Positions 12,368 to 23,667 of a stretch of 64,000 nt of DNA are shown in pieces. The notes under the pieces are model-generated. The model searched no databases. It had not been told where the DNA came from and was given only the letters and a program-made list of their open reading frames with translations. The stretch comes from Carnegiea gigantea (lineage: Eukaryota > Streptophyta > Magnoliopsida > Caryophyllales > Cactaceae): the NCBI GenBank assembly GCA_029747015.1, contig JAKOGI010000184.1, positions 666,001-730,000 of the forward strand, given 5' to 3'. Made by a program: the position numbers and the translations under genes. Numbering within the stretch: the stretch's first letter is position 1; every line of letters begins with the position of its first letter.

Positions 12368-12640
12368 CGCTCCTCAATTCCTCGAATCAAAGACTGATGA
12401 GATTTTGGGTTACAGCCGAGTTTGGCCAAGAATCGGGGGGTGTTAAAGGGAACGAAGACGCAAAAAGCTTAATGCCAAATAGGAGCAACTGAGGAGTTGC
12501 GAAATTAATGACGATTACAGCTTCAGATCAGCTCCGTAACAGCGTTGAAGACTCAGAGGCTTACCTTGAATTTTAAACGAAATAGATTTCGGAAGCCTTC
12601 TTTCTCAGCATCTAACGCCGTTTGTTTCGCGTTTGTAATT
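12368..12640 (-). promoter_or_regulatory. 5' UTR and promoter-proximal region of the IST1-like gene
   Basis: Upstream of the ATG at 12367 a donor-like TTCAAG/GTAAGCC occurs on the minus strand near 12561-12566, and acceptor-like CTCAG sites follow closer to the ATG. This suggests a 5'-UTR intron. The putative first exon (about 12562-12640) has an ATG whose frame stops after 12 codons, so it is non-coding or at most a short upstream frame. Transcription start and TATA are not resolved. Confidence 0.4.
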
Positions 12641-12704
12641 CCCAACTGCAAAAGTCAAAACGGGGCCAACAAGGTAGCAACAAAGATATTAAAAATCTTA
12701 AATT

Positions 12705-13500
12705 AAGGGTGTGTTTGGTAAGATTGATTATTTTTTTAGAAAATAATTTTTTATGTAAAATAATTTTTCATGTAAAATAATTTTTCAGCTCATATTTTCA
12801 GTTTGGTAAAAAGAAATGAACTTTCTGAAAAATGAGTTTGATTAATAAAATATAAACAAAAAACCTAAAAAGTGGCACATTAATGAAACACAAAAAATAA
12901 GTAAGAAATTTAGAAAAAGGAGAATTTTTTTTTCTTTTAGGAATTATATTACAATAGCAGTGTCATCCAAATCAAAGCTACGACAATATGTACATTTGTT
13001 AATTTTTTTAATCTTACCTACTGCGTACAATTTAATGTTAGCAACGCTTATCAATTTCCAACCTTCGAGTAAGAATCCAAATGAAGAAGAGAAAAAACTT
13101 GTTGAACTTCTCTATCTTCTTAATCCTGACAACAAAGTGTAGAGTATTCTAGATTTTGATGAAATCACGGCCGTCATATTCATCAGTATCGACATTGGGA
13201 TAATATAGCTGCTAATCTTTAGTACACTACCTTAATCTTCGAACCATATATCATGTCTTAATCTTTGAACTATATGTCGAGGAAATAGACACGGAAGAGA
13301 GAAAGGATGGGAGACTGTGTGAGAACCCAAGAAACGTAAAATCAACTTGTACTTTATTCAAAGTGAAAATATCTTCGTTCATTCTAAGGAAAATGATTTT
13401 CCCCTGAAAGCAAATTTCCCTCCTTATTTTACCAAATACCGTAAAAATGAGAAAACTATTTTTCAGGAAAATGATTTTTACCCCTACTAAAGGCACCCTA
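12705..13500. mobile_element. Possible non-autonomous DNA element upstream of the IST1-like gene
   Basis: The left end reads AGGGTGTGTTTGGTAAGATT. The right end, read on the opposite strand, is TAGGGTGCCTTTAGTAGGGG. Both ends continue into AAAATNATTTTTC-type AT-rich repeats, so they look like decayed terminal inverted repeats. No clean target duplication or coding sequence is seen. The calls of element and superfamily are weak. Confidence 0.35.
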
Positions 13501-14039
13501 AAAGATTATAAATGCATCTCGGCCTCACGCTAGAGCTCATCTTTAGAATATCTCTTATGAGGGACAGTGATTTAGAGATGAAATTATATAATTTATGCAC
13601 TATTCCCTGAAGTACCTCGCTTGTTATTCTAACATAATGTTTGCATACACGCATGAGCAACCTTATTTATCGACCAATGAATTTTTATACCAATTAATGA
13701 TTTTTTTAAACTGATGATTTTTTGCACAAACTGATAATTTTTTAATGCCTGTTCGTTTTCAGCGTTTTGGAGTAGCTGTTAGCAAGTTGGAGCAGGTTGT
13801 AGTAGGTTGAAGCAGTTTGGAGTAGATTTGACTAGCAATTAGCACGTTGGAGTATTTTTATTGTGATTCTTCTAATATTATCATTACCGATGATAATTTG
13901 TATTGAATACTTTACATTTTTGTAACATTAGTGAATAATAGATTTATGAAAATAATGCAACAGAAGAAGTGAATGCCATTATAATACATTAGCAAATGTT
14001 AGTTGATGATAACCATAGGCTTTCTTTACAACAGAATAT
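13501..14039. other. Intergenic stretch without a recognisable gene
   Basis: AT-rich sequence between two transposon remnants. Apart from the TTGGAGCAGG-rich repeat at 13744-13860 I see nothing to annotate. Confidence 0.5.
13744..13860 (+). repeat. Dispersed TTGGAGCAGGTT-rich repeat, copy 1
   Basis: The segment begins CCTGTTCG near an AGCGTTTTGGAGTAGC block and contains repeated TTGGAGNAGGTT-like words. A related segment occurs at 19228-19383 in the same orientation, so this is a dispersed repeat, perhaps a MITE fragment. Boundaries are approximate. Confidence 0.4.
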
Positions 14040-15136
14040 AATTTATATTTTAATGGCTATTTCTCGATGTTGAAATCATATAAGCTATTGCATCTCTACG
14101 TTCATTCGTTGCTTGTTTGACAAATTATACAACCCAATATTGGGGATGGTTGCAGTGTTTGCTAGCATCGGTAGACCAGAGTGAAAAATGACGGAAATTA
14201 AAAGTCTCTTTATCACCAATAGGTTGCGCATAATCTTGAAAATTTGGAAGATAATAGTGAACACTCGGTTTCATATATGGGCTCAATATCCAATGGTGTT
14301 TGGATATGCCGAATCGACCAAATAATATTTTTCTAATCATGACACAATAGGTAATAATAAGAATTATGACTAAAATTAATTTGGATCAAGAGGCAAGCGC
14401 ACAAATTCGAGGTTCACCCTTAGGGGGTGCAGAAAGTGGTACAAGGGATGAAGTATGGCATGTAAAGGACTTTGCTATCATGGGTGCTCCCTTCCCACCC
14501 GGCATTGATAAAAGTGAACATCAAGTTGAATGAGCAAACAACTAACACATTCCAAGTCTTGTGTCCTTTACAGTTTTGAAATACCTCTGTATCAGGGCCA
14601 CCAAGAATTGCCAAAATATAGGTGCCATCTAATGCGCCAATGCAATCCTAACTGAACATTTATAGGTGTTTCAAATGAAATTACTTAGCAATTTTATTAT
14701 ATAAGATAGTAGTTGACAATATTGTTAAACATTGGTTACAGATTCATACCTTTCAATAGGGTTAATATCTCTTTTTGTCATGCTTGATGAGGAGTTGAGG
14801 TTGGACTTCATGTTGACTTTGGTTTGGCCTTATGATATCTGCCGATAATTTCACCAATGCATCCAACACCTTGTTATGGCACTCACTTATGTCTAAAAGA
14901 GGGTACTTGAGCTGCTCTAAAATCTCATGATAACTTGCTCCCCTAGCTAATATAAACAAAGTTATAGCTATTTGTTCGGGGATGCTAACATGATAACCGT
15001 GTGTCAACAAGCCTCTTTCTATCATTATATTCACTAGAATGTTGAAAGCATTAGCATTCAAGCGGAATACCTTCCCACATATGTGCAATTTGTACTTTGA
15101 GATCCTTAATACGAATTCGACTCCTCTTTCACCCAT
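14040..15136 (-). pseudogene. PIF/Harbinger-type (HARBI1-like) transposase remnant
   Basis: The first open piece (14762-15136) contains KVFRLNANAFNILVNIMIERG and PEQIAITLFILARGAS, which resemble the N-terminal part of plant Harbinger DDE_Tnp_4 transposases. A second piece carries CIGALDGT at about 14623-14645 (first Asp) and AGWEGSTHDSKVL (second Asp codon at 14477-14479). The third Asp lies in YYLVDSAYPN at about 14313 but in another frame, so a frameshift separates it. A further fragment (14125-14340) covers the region after the third Asp. The reading frame is broken several times, with an intron-like GTATGA...TTCAG gap near 14649-14745. It is a dead DNA-transposon gene; the element ends were not found. 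Confidence 0.75.
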
Positions 15137-17885
15137 AATTGGCCTTGGTATTTTACCTTTTCTTCATGACTTTAACTAACCAAAATTCCTTTTCTAATGA
15201 AGAATAGCATAAATAGCAAGAGCATCATCATCCATTCTACACACAATGACATTAATAAAACATCAGTCCATTACCATAATAACAACTACAACAAGCACTA
15301 CTATCATTACAATAGTCTACATCACCATCTATTAAACACAAACAAACACCACTCAGTACCAGAATTAGATGGTGGCACTAGCATGCTGTTCTAACCACAG
15401 ACACACCAATAACAAGGAACACTAAATAAACAACACAACTAACAAACAAACATATCGACAAAGGAAGCTTAGATATTTTAAGAAGTCAAACTAGAAAAGA
15501 AGGTGACTATGATGAGGAAATCTTCTAAATATATATTCCCATCCTGCTTCATCGTTTAGTTGTGCTAAGAACTAGTCCCATTCATCTTCTGCTTTGACAA
15601 TCTCCATCCAAAAGAATACAAATTTGGACATCTCCTTCTTTGCTTTCATAACTTGGTTCGCTCTTGCACCAACCTTCTCATATGTTGTAGGTTGCTCTTT
15701 GTCAATCAATCTCATCATTTGCTTAGCCTTGATAATTTCATATGTGAAATTTGGACTTTGAACTTTATATTCTTGACGCTTTGACTTAGAGCTGAAACCA
15801 TCACTCTTCTACTTTCTGCTAGACCATGGGAGACAGTAGGATTGATGATCTTCGGATCTAATTTCTAGGCAATAATCATGAGCTGCATCCCTGACCTCAT
15901 CACTATCCCTGACACTTTCTTCTGAATCATCGATGGCCATGGTGTCACTTTTTAGGTTCAAGGAATGTTATCCAGGATCCATACCTGGGGAAAAAACTTA
16001 GGGCATCCATTACTCGTCTCCCCTAAAAGAAGAACAACAATTTGTTAAGATTTTCGATGGGCTCAATTCAGAGTGAATCAGGCCAGCTGTGATTCTACAA
16101 AGTGCAAACATATGCATTAATTATAAGGCTAGTACAATGCAAATCCTAAAGTTGTTATGTAAATAAAATAAATGAAGTCACTTACCCTTTTCAATTTCTT
16201 TCATTGGTCATTAGAACATATAGGCAACTTCGACTGAGGATCCACTCCAATACTGATCCTATTGATAAGTTCCTGATAAGCTTAAGAAAAATGAAGGTGA
16301 AAATTAAATGATGGCAGCCTTGGTAATTTACTAGCAAAAGTCAAATTAGCTTAAGCCATGACAATTAGAATAGTCTTAAGACCAAAGTTAAGGCACAAAG
16401 GGACAAATGATGCAGAAGGTCTCCAAGTAATGAAAGAAAAAGGAGGGGAATGGAATTAAATTAAGCAAAAGCAAGAAGAGGACGCAATGGCACATGAATA
16501 TCACGTTACAATCCATAAACGATTGAATTAAAATAATATATGTGCTTTTGTCTTGTCATTACTCAATGCATTGTGTTAGCAAAGGCAATGGGAAAATATG
16601 GCAAAGATTAGAAGACCTAAGTTTGTAACTAAGAAAAGAGCCAAGGTAAAAGAAAAAAAAAACAAAGTAAACAAAATAAATTTGAGACAGGAAAGAGAAA
16701 CGGGGAAAGCACCATAAAGAAGAAGCAGGGGATGGAAAATGAAAAGAAACAGAGCACTAGAACAACTCAATAAAAGCTCAAAATATGTAGAACTCATTCA
16801 ACCAATTAGCCAAAACCTCAATAAAAGTGCAGGATAGATATAAAGAAACTTCTAATCAACGTTGTTCAAAGTTTCTAATTATGGCTTCTAGAGCTCTTGA
16901 ACCAACAATGAAAGGAGCCCAGAAGTCGAATTCAACTCGAGTTGCAAAATTACACCGAAAAATTAGAACCGAATTTTATGAAATTGAAAGCCCAACACTC
17001 AAAATTACAGTAGAGCTCACACTACAAATTGAAGTAAAAACTAGAGGACTTGATGAATCTTGTACCTCCCCATCAACCCTTATCTATATCCAAAATTTTC
17101 AACTCTATCCAATCACTCCCACTCCCATAAATCCCGGTTATTGTTGCAAAAGCATCTGCGTTCCATGATCCATTGAACCATCATGACCAAGTCTTCGTGC
17201 CTCTACAGTTTTAACCATTGATGATGAATGATGGCCGAAAATATTGCTTGCAAAAAAAAGTGGGTGGTTTCATGAGTTAAGCACACTAGGCGGAGATGAT
17301 GATGTCATTGGCTACAGATCTTGGTCCTGTTTAGTAGGGGAAGAGGCAGATGAAGAGGATTGAAGGGGGCTGCTCATGTTAGTGACATGTGAGGATGAGC
17401 GGAGGTGATGATATAGGCTAAGTAGATGGGCCATATAAATTTTGATATAGCCCCCTTTTTCATATGCATCCAAATCTTGCATTTTTGGACCAATTTTGCT
17501 GAACTTATTATTTCCTAAACAAAATAAAAATAATATAAAAATACTAAAAACTATATTTATTTACAAGCAAAATAAAGTACAAAGGATATTACAAATATTA
17601 CAATTTTAGACTCAACATTAAGCAAACAAAATTATACCAAAATTGAGGGAGCTTCAATTCATTAACAACAACGGCATGAACTACTAAAAATTTGAGTATA
17701 GAGATTAAGCTCAGATCTATTTGTTGCTGCGCTTGGTGGGGCAGAGGAGAGGACCTTGTGAACTGGAGTTCTCTTGTTTGGAGGGCAGGGGAAAAATAAA
17801 GAGGATAGCTGGTGTGAGTTTTATTGTTTCTGCCCGGTTCGGTTGATGGGGAAGAAGATAGTTGGTGTGGTAGTGAAGGGTGACG
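15137..17885. other. Intergenic, no supported gene
   Basis: On the minus strand, 15572 to about 15800 has a short open stretch (including KAKKEMSKFVFFWMEIV) just upstream of the Harbinger remnant. It could be a piece of the element's second protein, but I do not recognise the domain. The remaining sequence is AT-rich and its short frames have no recognisable content. A G-rich stretch at about 17240-17430 has no identified function. Confidence 0.4.
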
Positions 17886-17890
17886 TGTCA

Positions 17891-18172
17891 TGTAACACCC
17901 CGCAAGTGGCTTAAAGGATTTGATGCAACTACTTATACCATCAAAGATGCACCTTTCTTTTTAAAAATCTCACTCTTAAAAACTTCACAGTTAGGCGTGC
18001 TTGCTGTGAAACAATCTTATGATGGGTGACCTCCTGGGAAGTTTTCCAAGTAACATGTGAGCGAGGATGAAACACGCCGGAAATGGTTGTGGTGGTTTGT
18101 AAGGCCATTTGATGATCCTTTAAGCCGTTTCTGGTAACTATCCGCGACCTTGGAGGGGGTCAGGGCGTTATA
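17891..18172 (+). repeat. Cassandra 5' LTR with 5S rRNA-like Pol III promoter sequence
   Basis: TTAGGCGTGCTTG (17991-18003) corresponds to the 5S A-box region. GATGGGTGACCTCCTGGGAA (18021-18040) is identical to the plant 5S C-box region as I know it. The two starts are 30 nt apart, as in genuine 5S genes. The region before it (about 17919-17990) is a more diverged 5S-like sequence. This is an LTR, not a functional 5S gene. Confidence 0.9.
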
Positions 18173-18174
18173 GA

Positions 18175-18187
18175 TGGTATTAGAGCC
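18175..18187 (+). promoter_or_regulatory. Primer-binding site of the Cassandra element
   Basis: TGGTATTAGAGCC starts 2 nt after the 5' LTR and is complementary to the 3' end of initiator tRNA-Met with one change from the usual TGGTATCAGAGCC. This is where minus-strand DNA synthesis would begin. Confidence 0.9.
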
Positions 18188-18342
18188 GATCTGCAACCAT
18201 GAGTTATGCCAGTGGACAGGGGAGCCCTGGGCAGTCAATAGTAGGGAAAACATACTGGAATGGACTGTCAATCAAGAGGACTTATTAGTCGGTCAATTAA
18301 TGAGGCATAACAAGGATGTGGTGCACTTCAAGTGAGGGTGAT

Positions 18343-18621
18343 TGTAACACCCTGTAAGTGGTTAAAAGGATTTGATGCGATTACTTATATCACTAAAGGT
18401 GCACCTTTCTTTTTGGAGAGCCCACTCATAGCAACTCCACAATTAAGCGTGCTTACTGTGGAGAAATCTTATAATGGGTGGCCTCATGGGAAGTTTTCCA
18501 GACAGCGTGTGAGTGAGAACAAAGTACGCCGGAAAGGCTTGTGGTGATTTGTGGAGTTAGTTAATGATCTTTGAAATCGTTCCTGGTAACTATCCGGTCC
18601 GGGAGGGGCTGGGGTGTTACA
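18343..18621 (+). repeat. Cassandra 3' LTR
   Basis: This is the second copy of the terminal repeat. It keeps TTAAGCGTGCTT, closer to 5S than the 5' copy, but has GGGTGGCCTCATGGGAAG in the C-box region. It ends TGTTACA directly before the TGTCA duplication. Confidence 0.9.
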
Positions 18622-18626
18622 TGTCA

Positions 18627-19571
18627 ACTGGAGGTGGGTGGGGTGAAAATAAATAGAAGAGATGTTGCTTGGGGTCGGGTAAAAATAAAGAGGGATGCTA
18701 ACTAATTCATTAATAGACGTGTGAATCAATTATTTGAGGGCATGAAAATTTAAAATTGAAATATGAGCATGAAGGATTGCAAGCTAGTGTTAATATTGAG
18801 GGTATGTAGGTAAAGACGGTAGGTGAGTGTTCTAATAATTTCCCCTCTGGATTTTAATAAAACTTAGCATGCACCTGAGTAGATAGTAAAGAGGGTAAGT
18901 GGGTGAGTTTTATTAATTCCAACATCTTAAATTTATGTGAGAGGTTTGGGTAATTACAATAGTAGTTAAGTAATAATTAATATTTCTTCACCTTTTTCTT
19001 AATTTCAAATTGGCCCATTAGTGCAATTGATGTGTATAAAGGTGTAATGTATCAAGCCTACTTCTATTATATTTTCAAACTAATCTATTAATTTCAAATC
19101 TACCCATTAATGTTAGAATATATACATCAAATAGTGCAGTTAAATTATGAAAGAGTAGTGGTCTATTATATTTTAAATTTACAACATTAAAAATTACATA
19201 TTGCTTTATTACAAAGTAATGTCACTGTTCGGCAGAATTTGAGCAATTTGGAGTGGTTAGAGCGGGTTGGAGCAGGTTAAAGTAGGTTTAACTAGCAGTT
19301 AACAGGTTTGAGCAGGTTAGAGTAAGTTTGAGTAGATTGGGGCAGGTAGCAGGTCTAAAATGCTGAAAACAAATAGACCCTTAAAATGATAAATTTTGTA
19401 ATAATCTAATGAACTTTGGTGCCATTGATGATATTTATAACATTATTGACGAACTTATATGCTTATGTATACTTTTATTATAGCAACATATTTTTATCAA
19501 GTTCACTCTACACTTCATTAAAAATATCAATCATGATGAATTTAATACAAGTGTGATAAATATTTTAATTT
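18627..19571. other. AT-rich intergenic stretch
   Basis: I see no gene here. It contains one dispersed repeat (19228-19383). The G-rich, GGTGGGG-containing sequence directly after the Cassandra element resembles the sequence before it, which fits insertion into a single pre-existing stretch. Confidence 0.5.
19228..19383 (+). repeat. Dispersed TTGGAGCAGGTT-rich repeat, copy 2
   Basis: The segment starts CTGTTCGGCAG, contains TTGGAGCAGGTTAAAGTAGG, and ends GCTGAAAACAAATAGACCC. The reverse complement of the end (GGGTCTATTTGTTTTCAGC) resembles the beginning of the copy at 13744, which hints at terminal inverted repeats of a small MITE. Evidence is limited. Confidence 0.4.
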
Positions 19572-19585
19572 AAATAGATATTTCA

Positions 19586-19728
19586 CTAAGGAAACACCTT
19601 TGACTTTGGGTGGAGCACTTACTTTTCAAGTGGAAGGTCAGGGGTTTAAGCCCTATCACTTGCAAGGATCCACTTACCTCTTCCCCCCTCCCCTGAAGTG
19701 GGAAAGGTTACTTTCCTTAAAAAATAAA
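19586..19728 (+). mobile_element. tRNA-derived SINE
   Basis: The body is about 143 bp. It has a B-box-like GGTTTAAGCCC at 19643-19653, an A-box-like region at about 19605-19620, and ends in an A-rich tail (TTAAAAAATAAAA). It is flanked by a 14-bp target duplication, AAATAGATATTTCA (19572-19585) and AAATAGATACTTCA (19729-19742), with one mismatch. Such long duplications and an A-rich tail indicate LINE-assisted retrotransposition. The SINE family is not identified. Confidence 0.8.
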
Positions 19729-19742
19729 AAATAGATACTTCA

Positions 19743-20521
19743 TTTTCTTTAAAAACAACTGTTGAATATAAATATTTATTTATTCATGTAAAATTGAGTA
19801 AATCAAATATTTTTACATATTAATTTGTAATAAGCATATAAATTTTACAAAGAGCTGATGAATTTTATAAGAATATTGATTAAGTTTTCAAAATATATCC
19901 ACGCTTGCCTATGTTCACCATCTTTTGATAAATATTCATCATTCTTATTTGTATATGCATCTGTCAATCTATTAGAACTAGCACTTACTTTTATCAGTTA
20001 CTTCTCTGTATAAACTCATCCATAATAAATAATTATGCACATGAATAATTAGCATATTCATCACTAAAATTAATATATATTCATAAACTATGAGTAATCA
20101 ATATGAAATAGTCAAAACACATCAAAAAATAAAAAAATTCATTATTAAGATTTTAAAATTCATCAAATAAGACAAACATTCATAACTATAATTTAAAAAT
20201 TCATTAAAACAAAGTAACTAGCGAAATCACTAAATAAGTGAAACATGTAGTAAAATATTCATCAGAAGTTGAGTGGCAATCAAATAGAGAACTCATCAAT
20301 TAAACATCAAAAATCCCGAAAAAGGAAATGAAAATTTCATCTCAACCAAATCCATATTTTAGTGCCTGGATGTGATAAAAGCATCACCCACATCCCCTTT
20401 GATTTGTGCTTTTTATCGCTAACGATTTGTGCGTTTTATCACTCCACTAGAAAATTGTAGGATTTCATGGTAGATCTGGTAATACGATGGTCGCCAATGA
20501 AATAAGCAAGATATCTACTTC

Positions 20522-20560
<39 letters not shown>

Positions 20561-21146
20561 TCAGTTGAAAAGAGTGAAAAATAGGCATGTGGTGGGCTTT
20601 TTATGAGGTGTTCTTTTTGGGGCCTAGAGTACATTGTATGTTACTTCAAGGTGCAACATATAACAATTGATGCAACTTATGCCACATTAGTAGATTTAGC
20701 ATTTCATCAAATCAAATTGCACCTCGCTCCCACAATGAAGGATGCCTTTTTTTTTTTTTGTGTCAGAAGGGTAATACGATGCATGTGAACATATAACACA
20801 AAGAGATACCTCTACAATTAAGCTACAGGGAAAACACTGTGACAAATTAGACCACTACACATATTATTGTCTAGTAGACAAGCAATTCTCTTTTCAATGA
20901 TCGACTATTTAGCTCCAAATTCAACATTTCGGTCTTCCTCTTGCTACATTAGCTCGCTATAGAAGGATTAGAATGCACTTGATGACTATTGCTATGAATC
21001 CAACACTTAAGCATCTTATCATGATTATAATCCTCCCTACATGAATAAAAGAAGTGAGAATAATTTATCTTAAGGTCACGCATCTTGTCGAGTATGGCCA
21101 GGTTCATGGTCTGCATTTAAGTCTACCCTTTCATTATGGTAGAGGC
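19743..21146. other. AT-rich intergenic stretch
   Basis: This is low-complexity AT-rich DNA with a GA microsatellite at 20527-20557. The few short open frames have no recognisable content. Confidence 0.5.
20527..20557 (+). repeat. (GA)n microsatellite
   Basis: An uninterrupted run of about 15 GA units. Confidence 0.95.
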
Positions 21147-22014
21147 TAGGGCTGAGCAGAACTGGATGCTCGGTCCATTTTCATGGATCCGAGTCCAAAA
21201 AACTAGAGCTAGTCCCGGATGGAGCTGATTCTAGGATTTTTAAAACCGGTCTCGAAACTAGTTGGGACCAAGTCCAAAACCGAGTACCTGATTCCTGATG
21301 TTTTCTTATTTTGTTTTATTTTATTTCATTTAAATTTTACATTTGTGGTTGTAACTTTGTGAGAGAACCAACAAACCCAGTAAGCTGGCTAATCAATAGT
21401 TCAAAATTGAATTTAATAGAGTGGCAGGTAGGCATCTACCTTATATTAAACTCCAATTGGTTAGCTAAAAATAGCATTTCATTTCATCCAAGTGCAACAA
21501 ATACCATCTTCTCAAAGTATTATAGATTAACAAAAAGATTTATTCATATCAAAGTACAGCTGAAAATCATGGCGACATTGGGAGAAAAACACCTGTTGTT
21601 AACGGAGATCGTGAACTGAGGAATCAAGACGCGAGGTCGGATGGGCGTCTCCGACTTAATACGCGAGGGTTCGGAGACAGTTGCTCCATCTGATTTTTTT
21701 GTGATCCGTAAATCTAAAGTATGTCAAGTCAGAATATCATTAGCTCATTAACCACGGCATACATTTGGCTACTATTGTATGTTAGCCGCAGACTTGTAGC
21801 CAGATTTATATAACTCACACATTTTTTTTTTGAAAAAAATAACTAATTGGACTGAGTAACTATGTAACGAGTCTGGTTCTGATTTTGGACTCAATTGCAA
21901 CTGATTCCTAGATTTTAGAACCAATGCCAGGCCCATTTCAACTTGGTTCGGGTATAGACCCGGGGTTTCGAAACAGGTCCAGAACAAGGTACCTAGTTTT
22001 TGTGCTCAGCCTTA
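21147..22014. mobile_element. hAT-like non-autonomous element, about 868 bp
   Basis: The left end is TAGGGCTGAGCAGAAC, and the reverse complement of the right end is TAAGGCTGAGCACAAA, giving a decayed terminal inverted repeat. Subterminal regions at both ends carry complementary GGTCC/GGACC and ACCGAGTACC/GGTACC-type blocks, as in many plant hAT MITEs. The 8-bp flanks (GTAGAGGC and GCACATGC) agree at only 5 positions, so the target duplication is not clean. No transposase is encoded. Confidence 0.55.
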
Positions 22015-22599
22015 GCACATGCTTCGTTCTCCTATATTGGATTTTCCATTTATGGCTCCCCTAAGGTTGTTCAAAGAATTGAAAGGCGGTGGGCAATCCC
22101 CACATCGTGGATGCATTTCTTGGATAGTTGAATCGACCGTACTGATGGAACATACATCACCATCCATTACATATTTTAGTACCTAGTCATCCCTAATTAG
22201 ATTCACAGTGTTTGCTTGATTATTTGCTTATGTAGGACATCGAATGCTAATAGGAAAACTCAATTTTTCCCCTTGCTGGGTCACTCTATGAGTTGAATGA
22301 GATCATTCATGTAGAGGCCATACAGCAAGTGAATTAAAGAGGAAGTTACCAATGCCAAGGAAGCCAAGGAGATCAATGCCCTAGTCAGAAACTGGTGGGG
22401 CTGAAGAGTACACCTCACACTATGCTTTAGTTTATGGAGTTATCTTTCAAATAAAAAAGTTCCAAGGATTTTAGATGTCATTAGTTGATTACATCTCTCT
22501 TTCTCTCTTTTGATTTGCTAGCATTCACAATTAGCCTGGTTTGTGTCTTTGTCTTTCTCAAGTTTGTTTCTTGGTTTGTTTGAGGCTAGATACATCAAG
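22015..22599 (+). other. Possible 5' LTR remnant of the following gypsy element
   Basis: The sequence directly before the primer-binding site should be the end of the 5' LTR. It ends ...GATACATCAAG before TGGTATTAGAGC. I could not find a convincing LTR start and no 3' LTR is in the window, so the left boundary is unknown. No gene is present. Confidence 0.4.
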
Positions 22600-22611
22600 T
22601 GGTATTAGAGC
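22600..22611 (+). promoter_or_regulatory. Primer-binding site (initiator tRNA-Met) of a Ty3/gypsy element
   Basis: TGGTATTAGAGC matches the usual plant retrotransposon tRNA-Met site with one change. It lies upstream of gag-like sequence on the same strand, as expected. Confidence 0.8.
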
Positions 22612-22846
22612 GTGGCTACCCTCTTGTGGCCTAAGCTTCCCAAGCCTAAACACATTGGCTTGCCCATGCACAAAGCTATTAATAAACCCTTCTAGCAAGT
22701 CTTGTAGCCTTACTGGAGATCAAGCAGCTAGGCAAGCCTTGCGAGACAAGGCTGAGTTGGAAGGAAGGGTCAAGTATCTCCAAACACAACTTAGCCACCT
22801 CATGCATGAGAGAAGAAGAAATGTGTGAAGCTTAATAAGTTCTAGC

Positions 22847-23667
22847 ATGCATGAAGACATGGATAGATCAAAGGAAGAGGAGAGCAACATGTTTGGTGAA
22901 TCAAGTGAAGATGAAGGTGTAAGGAGGCCACATAGACAATGTGAGAGGATCCTTAATGACTTCAAGGTCGACATCGCCTACTTTGAAGGTCAACTTGATC
23001 CAAGTCTCTTCTTAGAATGGCTCCAAAATGTTGAAAGAATCTTTGATTACAAAGATGAGTAAGATGATAAGAAGGTGAAGCTTATTGCCTTGAAACTCAG
23101 GAAGTATGCTTCCATTTGGTGGTCTAATGTGGTAGACAAAAGGGCTAGGAAGAGAAAAGGGAGGATTAAGACTTGGAGAAAGATAAACAAGAAGCTTTAG
23201 TCCAAATTCCTCTCCTCCCATTGACAACTACCAAATGCTTCACCACTTAAGACAAAGCTCTAAGTGAGTATAGCAATACAATGGAGACTTTAAACAACTA
23301 CCCCTCAAGTGTGATTTGAGTGAGGATGAACCCCAAATTTTGGGGAGATACTTAAATGGTTTAGGTGAACAAATTGCTCATGCTGTTGAACTCCATCCAT
23401 GTGCCACTTTGGATGAGGTTAATGCCCTAGCTTACAAAGTGGAACTTAAAAGAAAAGCCATAGGAAAGGGAGTGGTTTCAAAAACCTACTCCTTGGTCTT
23501 ACCTCTTCCAAAAACCCTCATATATTACTCCCCAACCTACTCCAATTCCATCCCTTAAACCATCACAACCTATGGCCCCGATGACACCCTCCAAACCGCC
23601 ACAAAAACCTATGAAGAAAAGGAGGTGTTTTAAGTGCAAATAACTTTGTCACATTGCTTTTGAGTGC
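22847..23667 (+). pseudogene. Gag remnant of the Ty3/gypsy element
   Basis: The first open piece (22847-23062) contains FKVDIAYFEGQLDPSLFLEW and a VERIFDYKDE stretch, typical of the plant retrotransposon gag domain. After a stop, the frame continues with KVKLIALKLRKYASIWWSNV, the conserved tryptophan region. A frameshift leads into 23316-23558 (RYLNGLGEQIAHAVELHP). A CCHC zinc-knuckle relic (23626-23667) has its Cys and His residues but carries a stop after the second Cys. Gag packages element RNA into virus-like particles. This copy is dead, with several stops and shifts. Confidence 0.8.

Larger units (their letters stand above)
17891..18621 (+). mobile_element. Cassandra-type TRIM retrotransposon, complete, 731 bp
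   Basis: Two direct terminal repeats (17891-18172 and 18343-18621) begin TGTAACACCC and end GTTATA or GTTACA. The element is flanked by a perfect 5-bp duplication, TGTCA, at 17886-17890 and 18622-18626. A tRNA-Met primer site follows the first repeat after 2 nt, and a purine-rich tract (AAGTGAGGGTGAT) precedes the second. The internal region is only about 170 bp and codes for nothing. The repeats contain a 5S rRNA-like sequence, the defining mark of Cassandra elements. The LTRs match at only about 78% by eye, so the insertion is old. It depends on other elements for its proteins. Confidence 0.92.

Noticed and set aside
12562..12640. Coding first exon for the IST1-like gene
   Set aside because: Its ATG frame stops after 12 codons, whereas the exon at 12336-12367 supplies the start and joins in phase.
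16827..17168. Plus-strand frame of 113 codons
   Set aside because: No domain, no composition typical of a gene and no neighbouring evidence.
17598..17891. Minus-strand frame of 97 codons next to the Cassandra element
   Set aside because: It resembles translated low-complexity sequence and is cut by the TRIM insertion boundary.
17990..18045. Functional 5S rRNA gene
   Set aside because: The 5S-like sequence is diverged and lies inside both LTRs of a complete TRIM.
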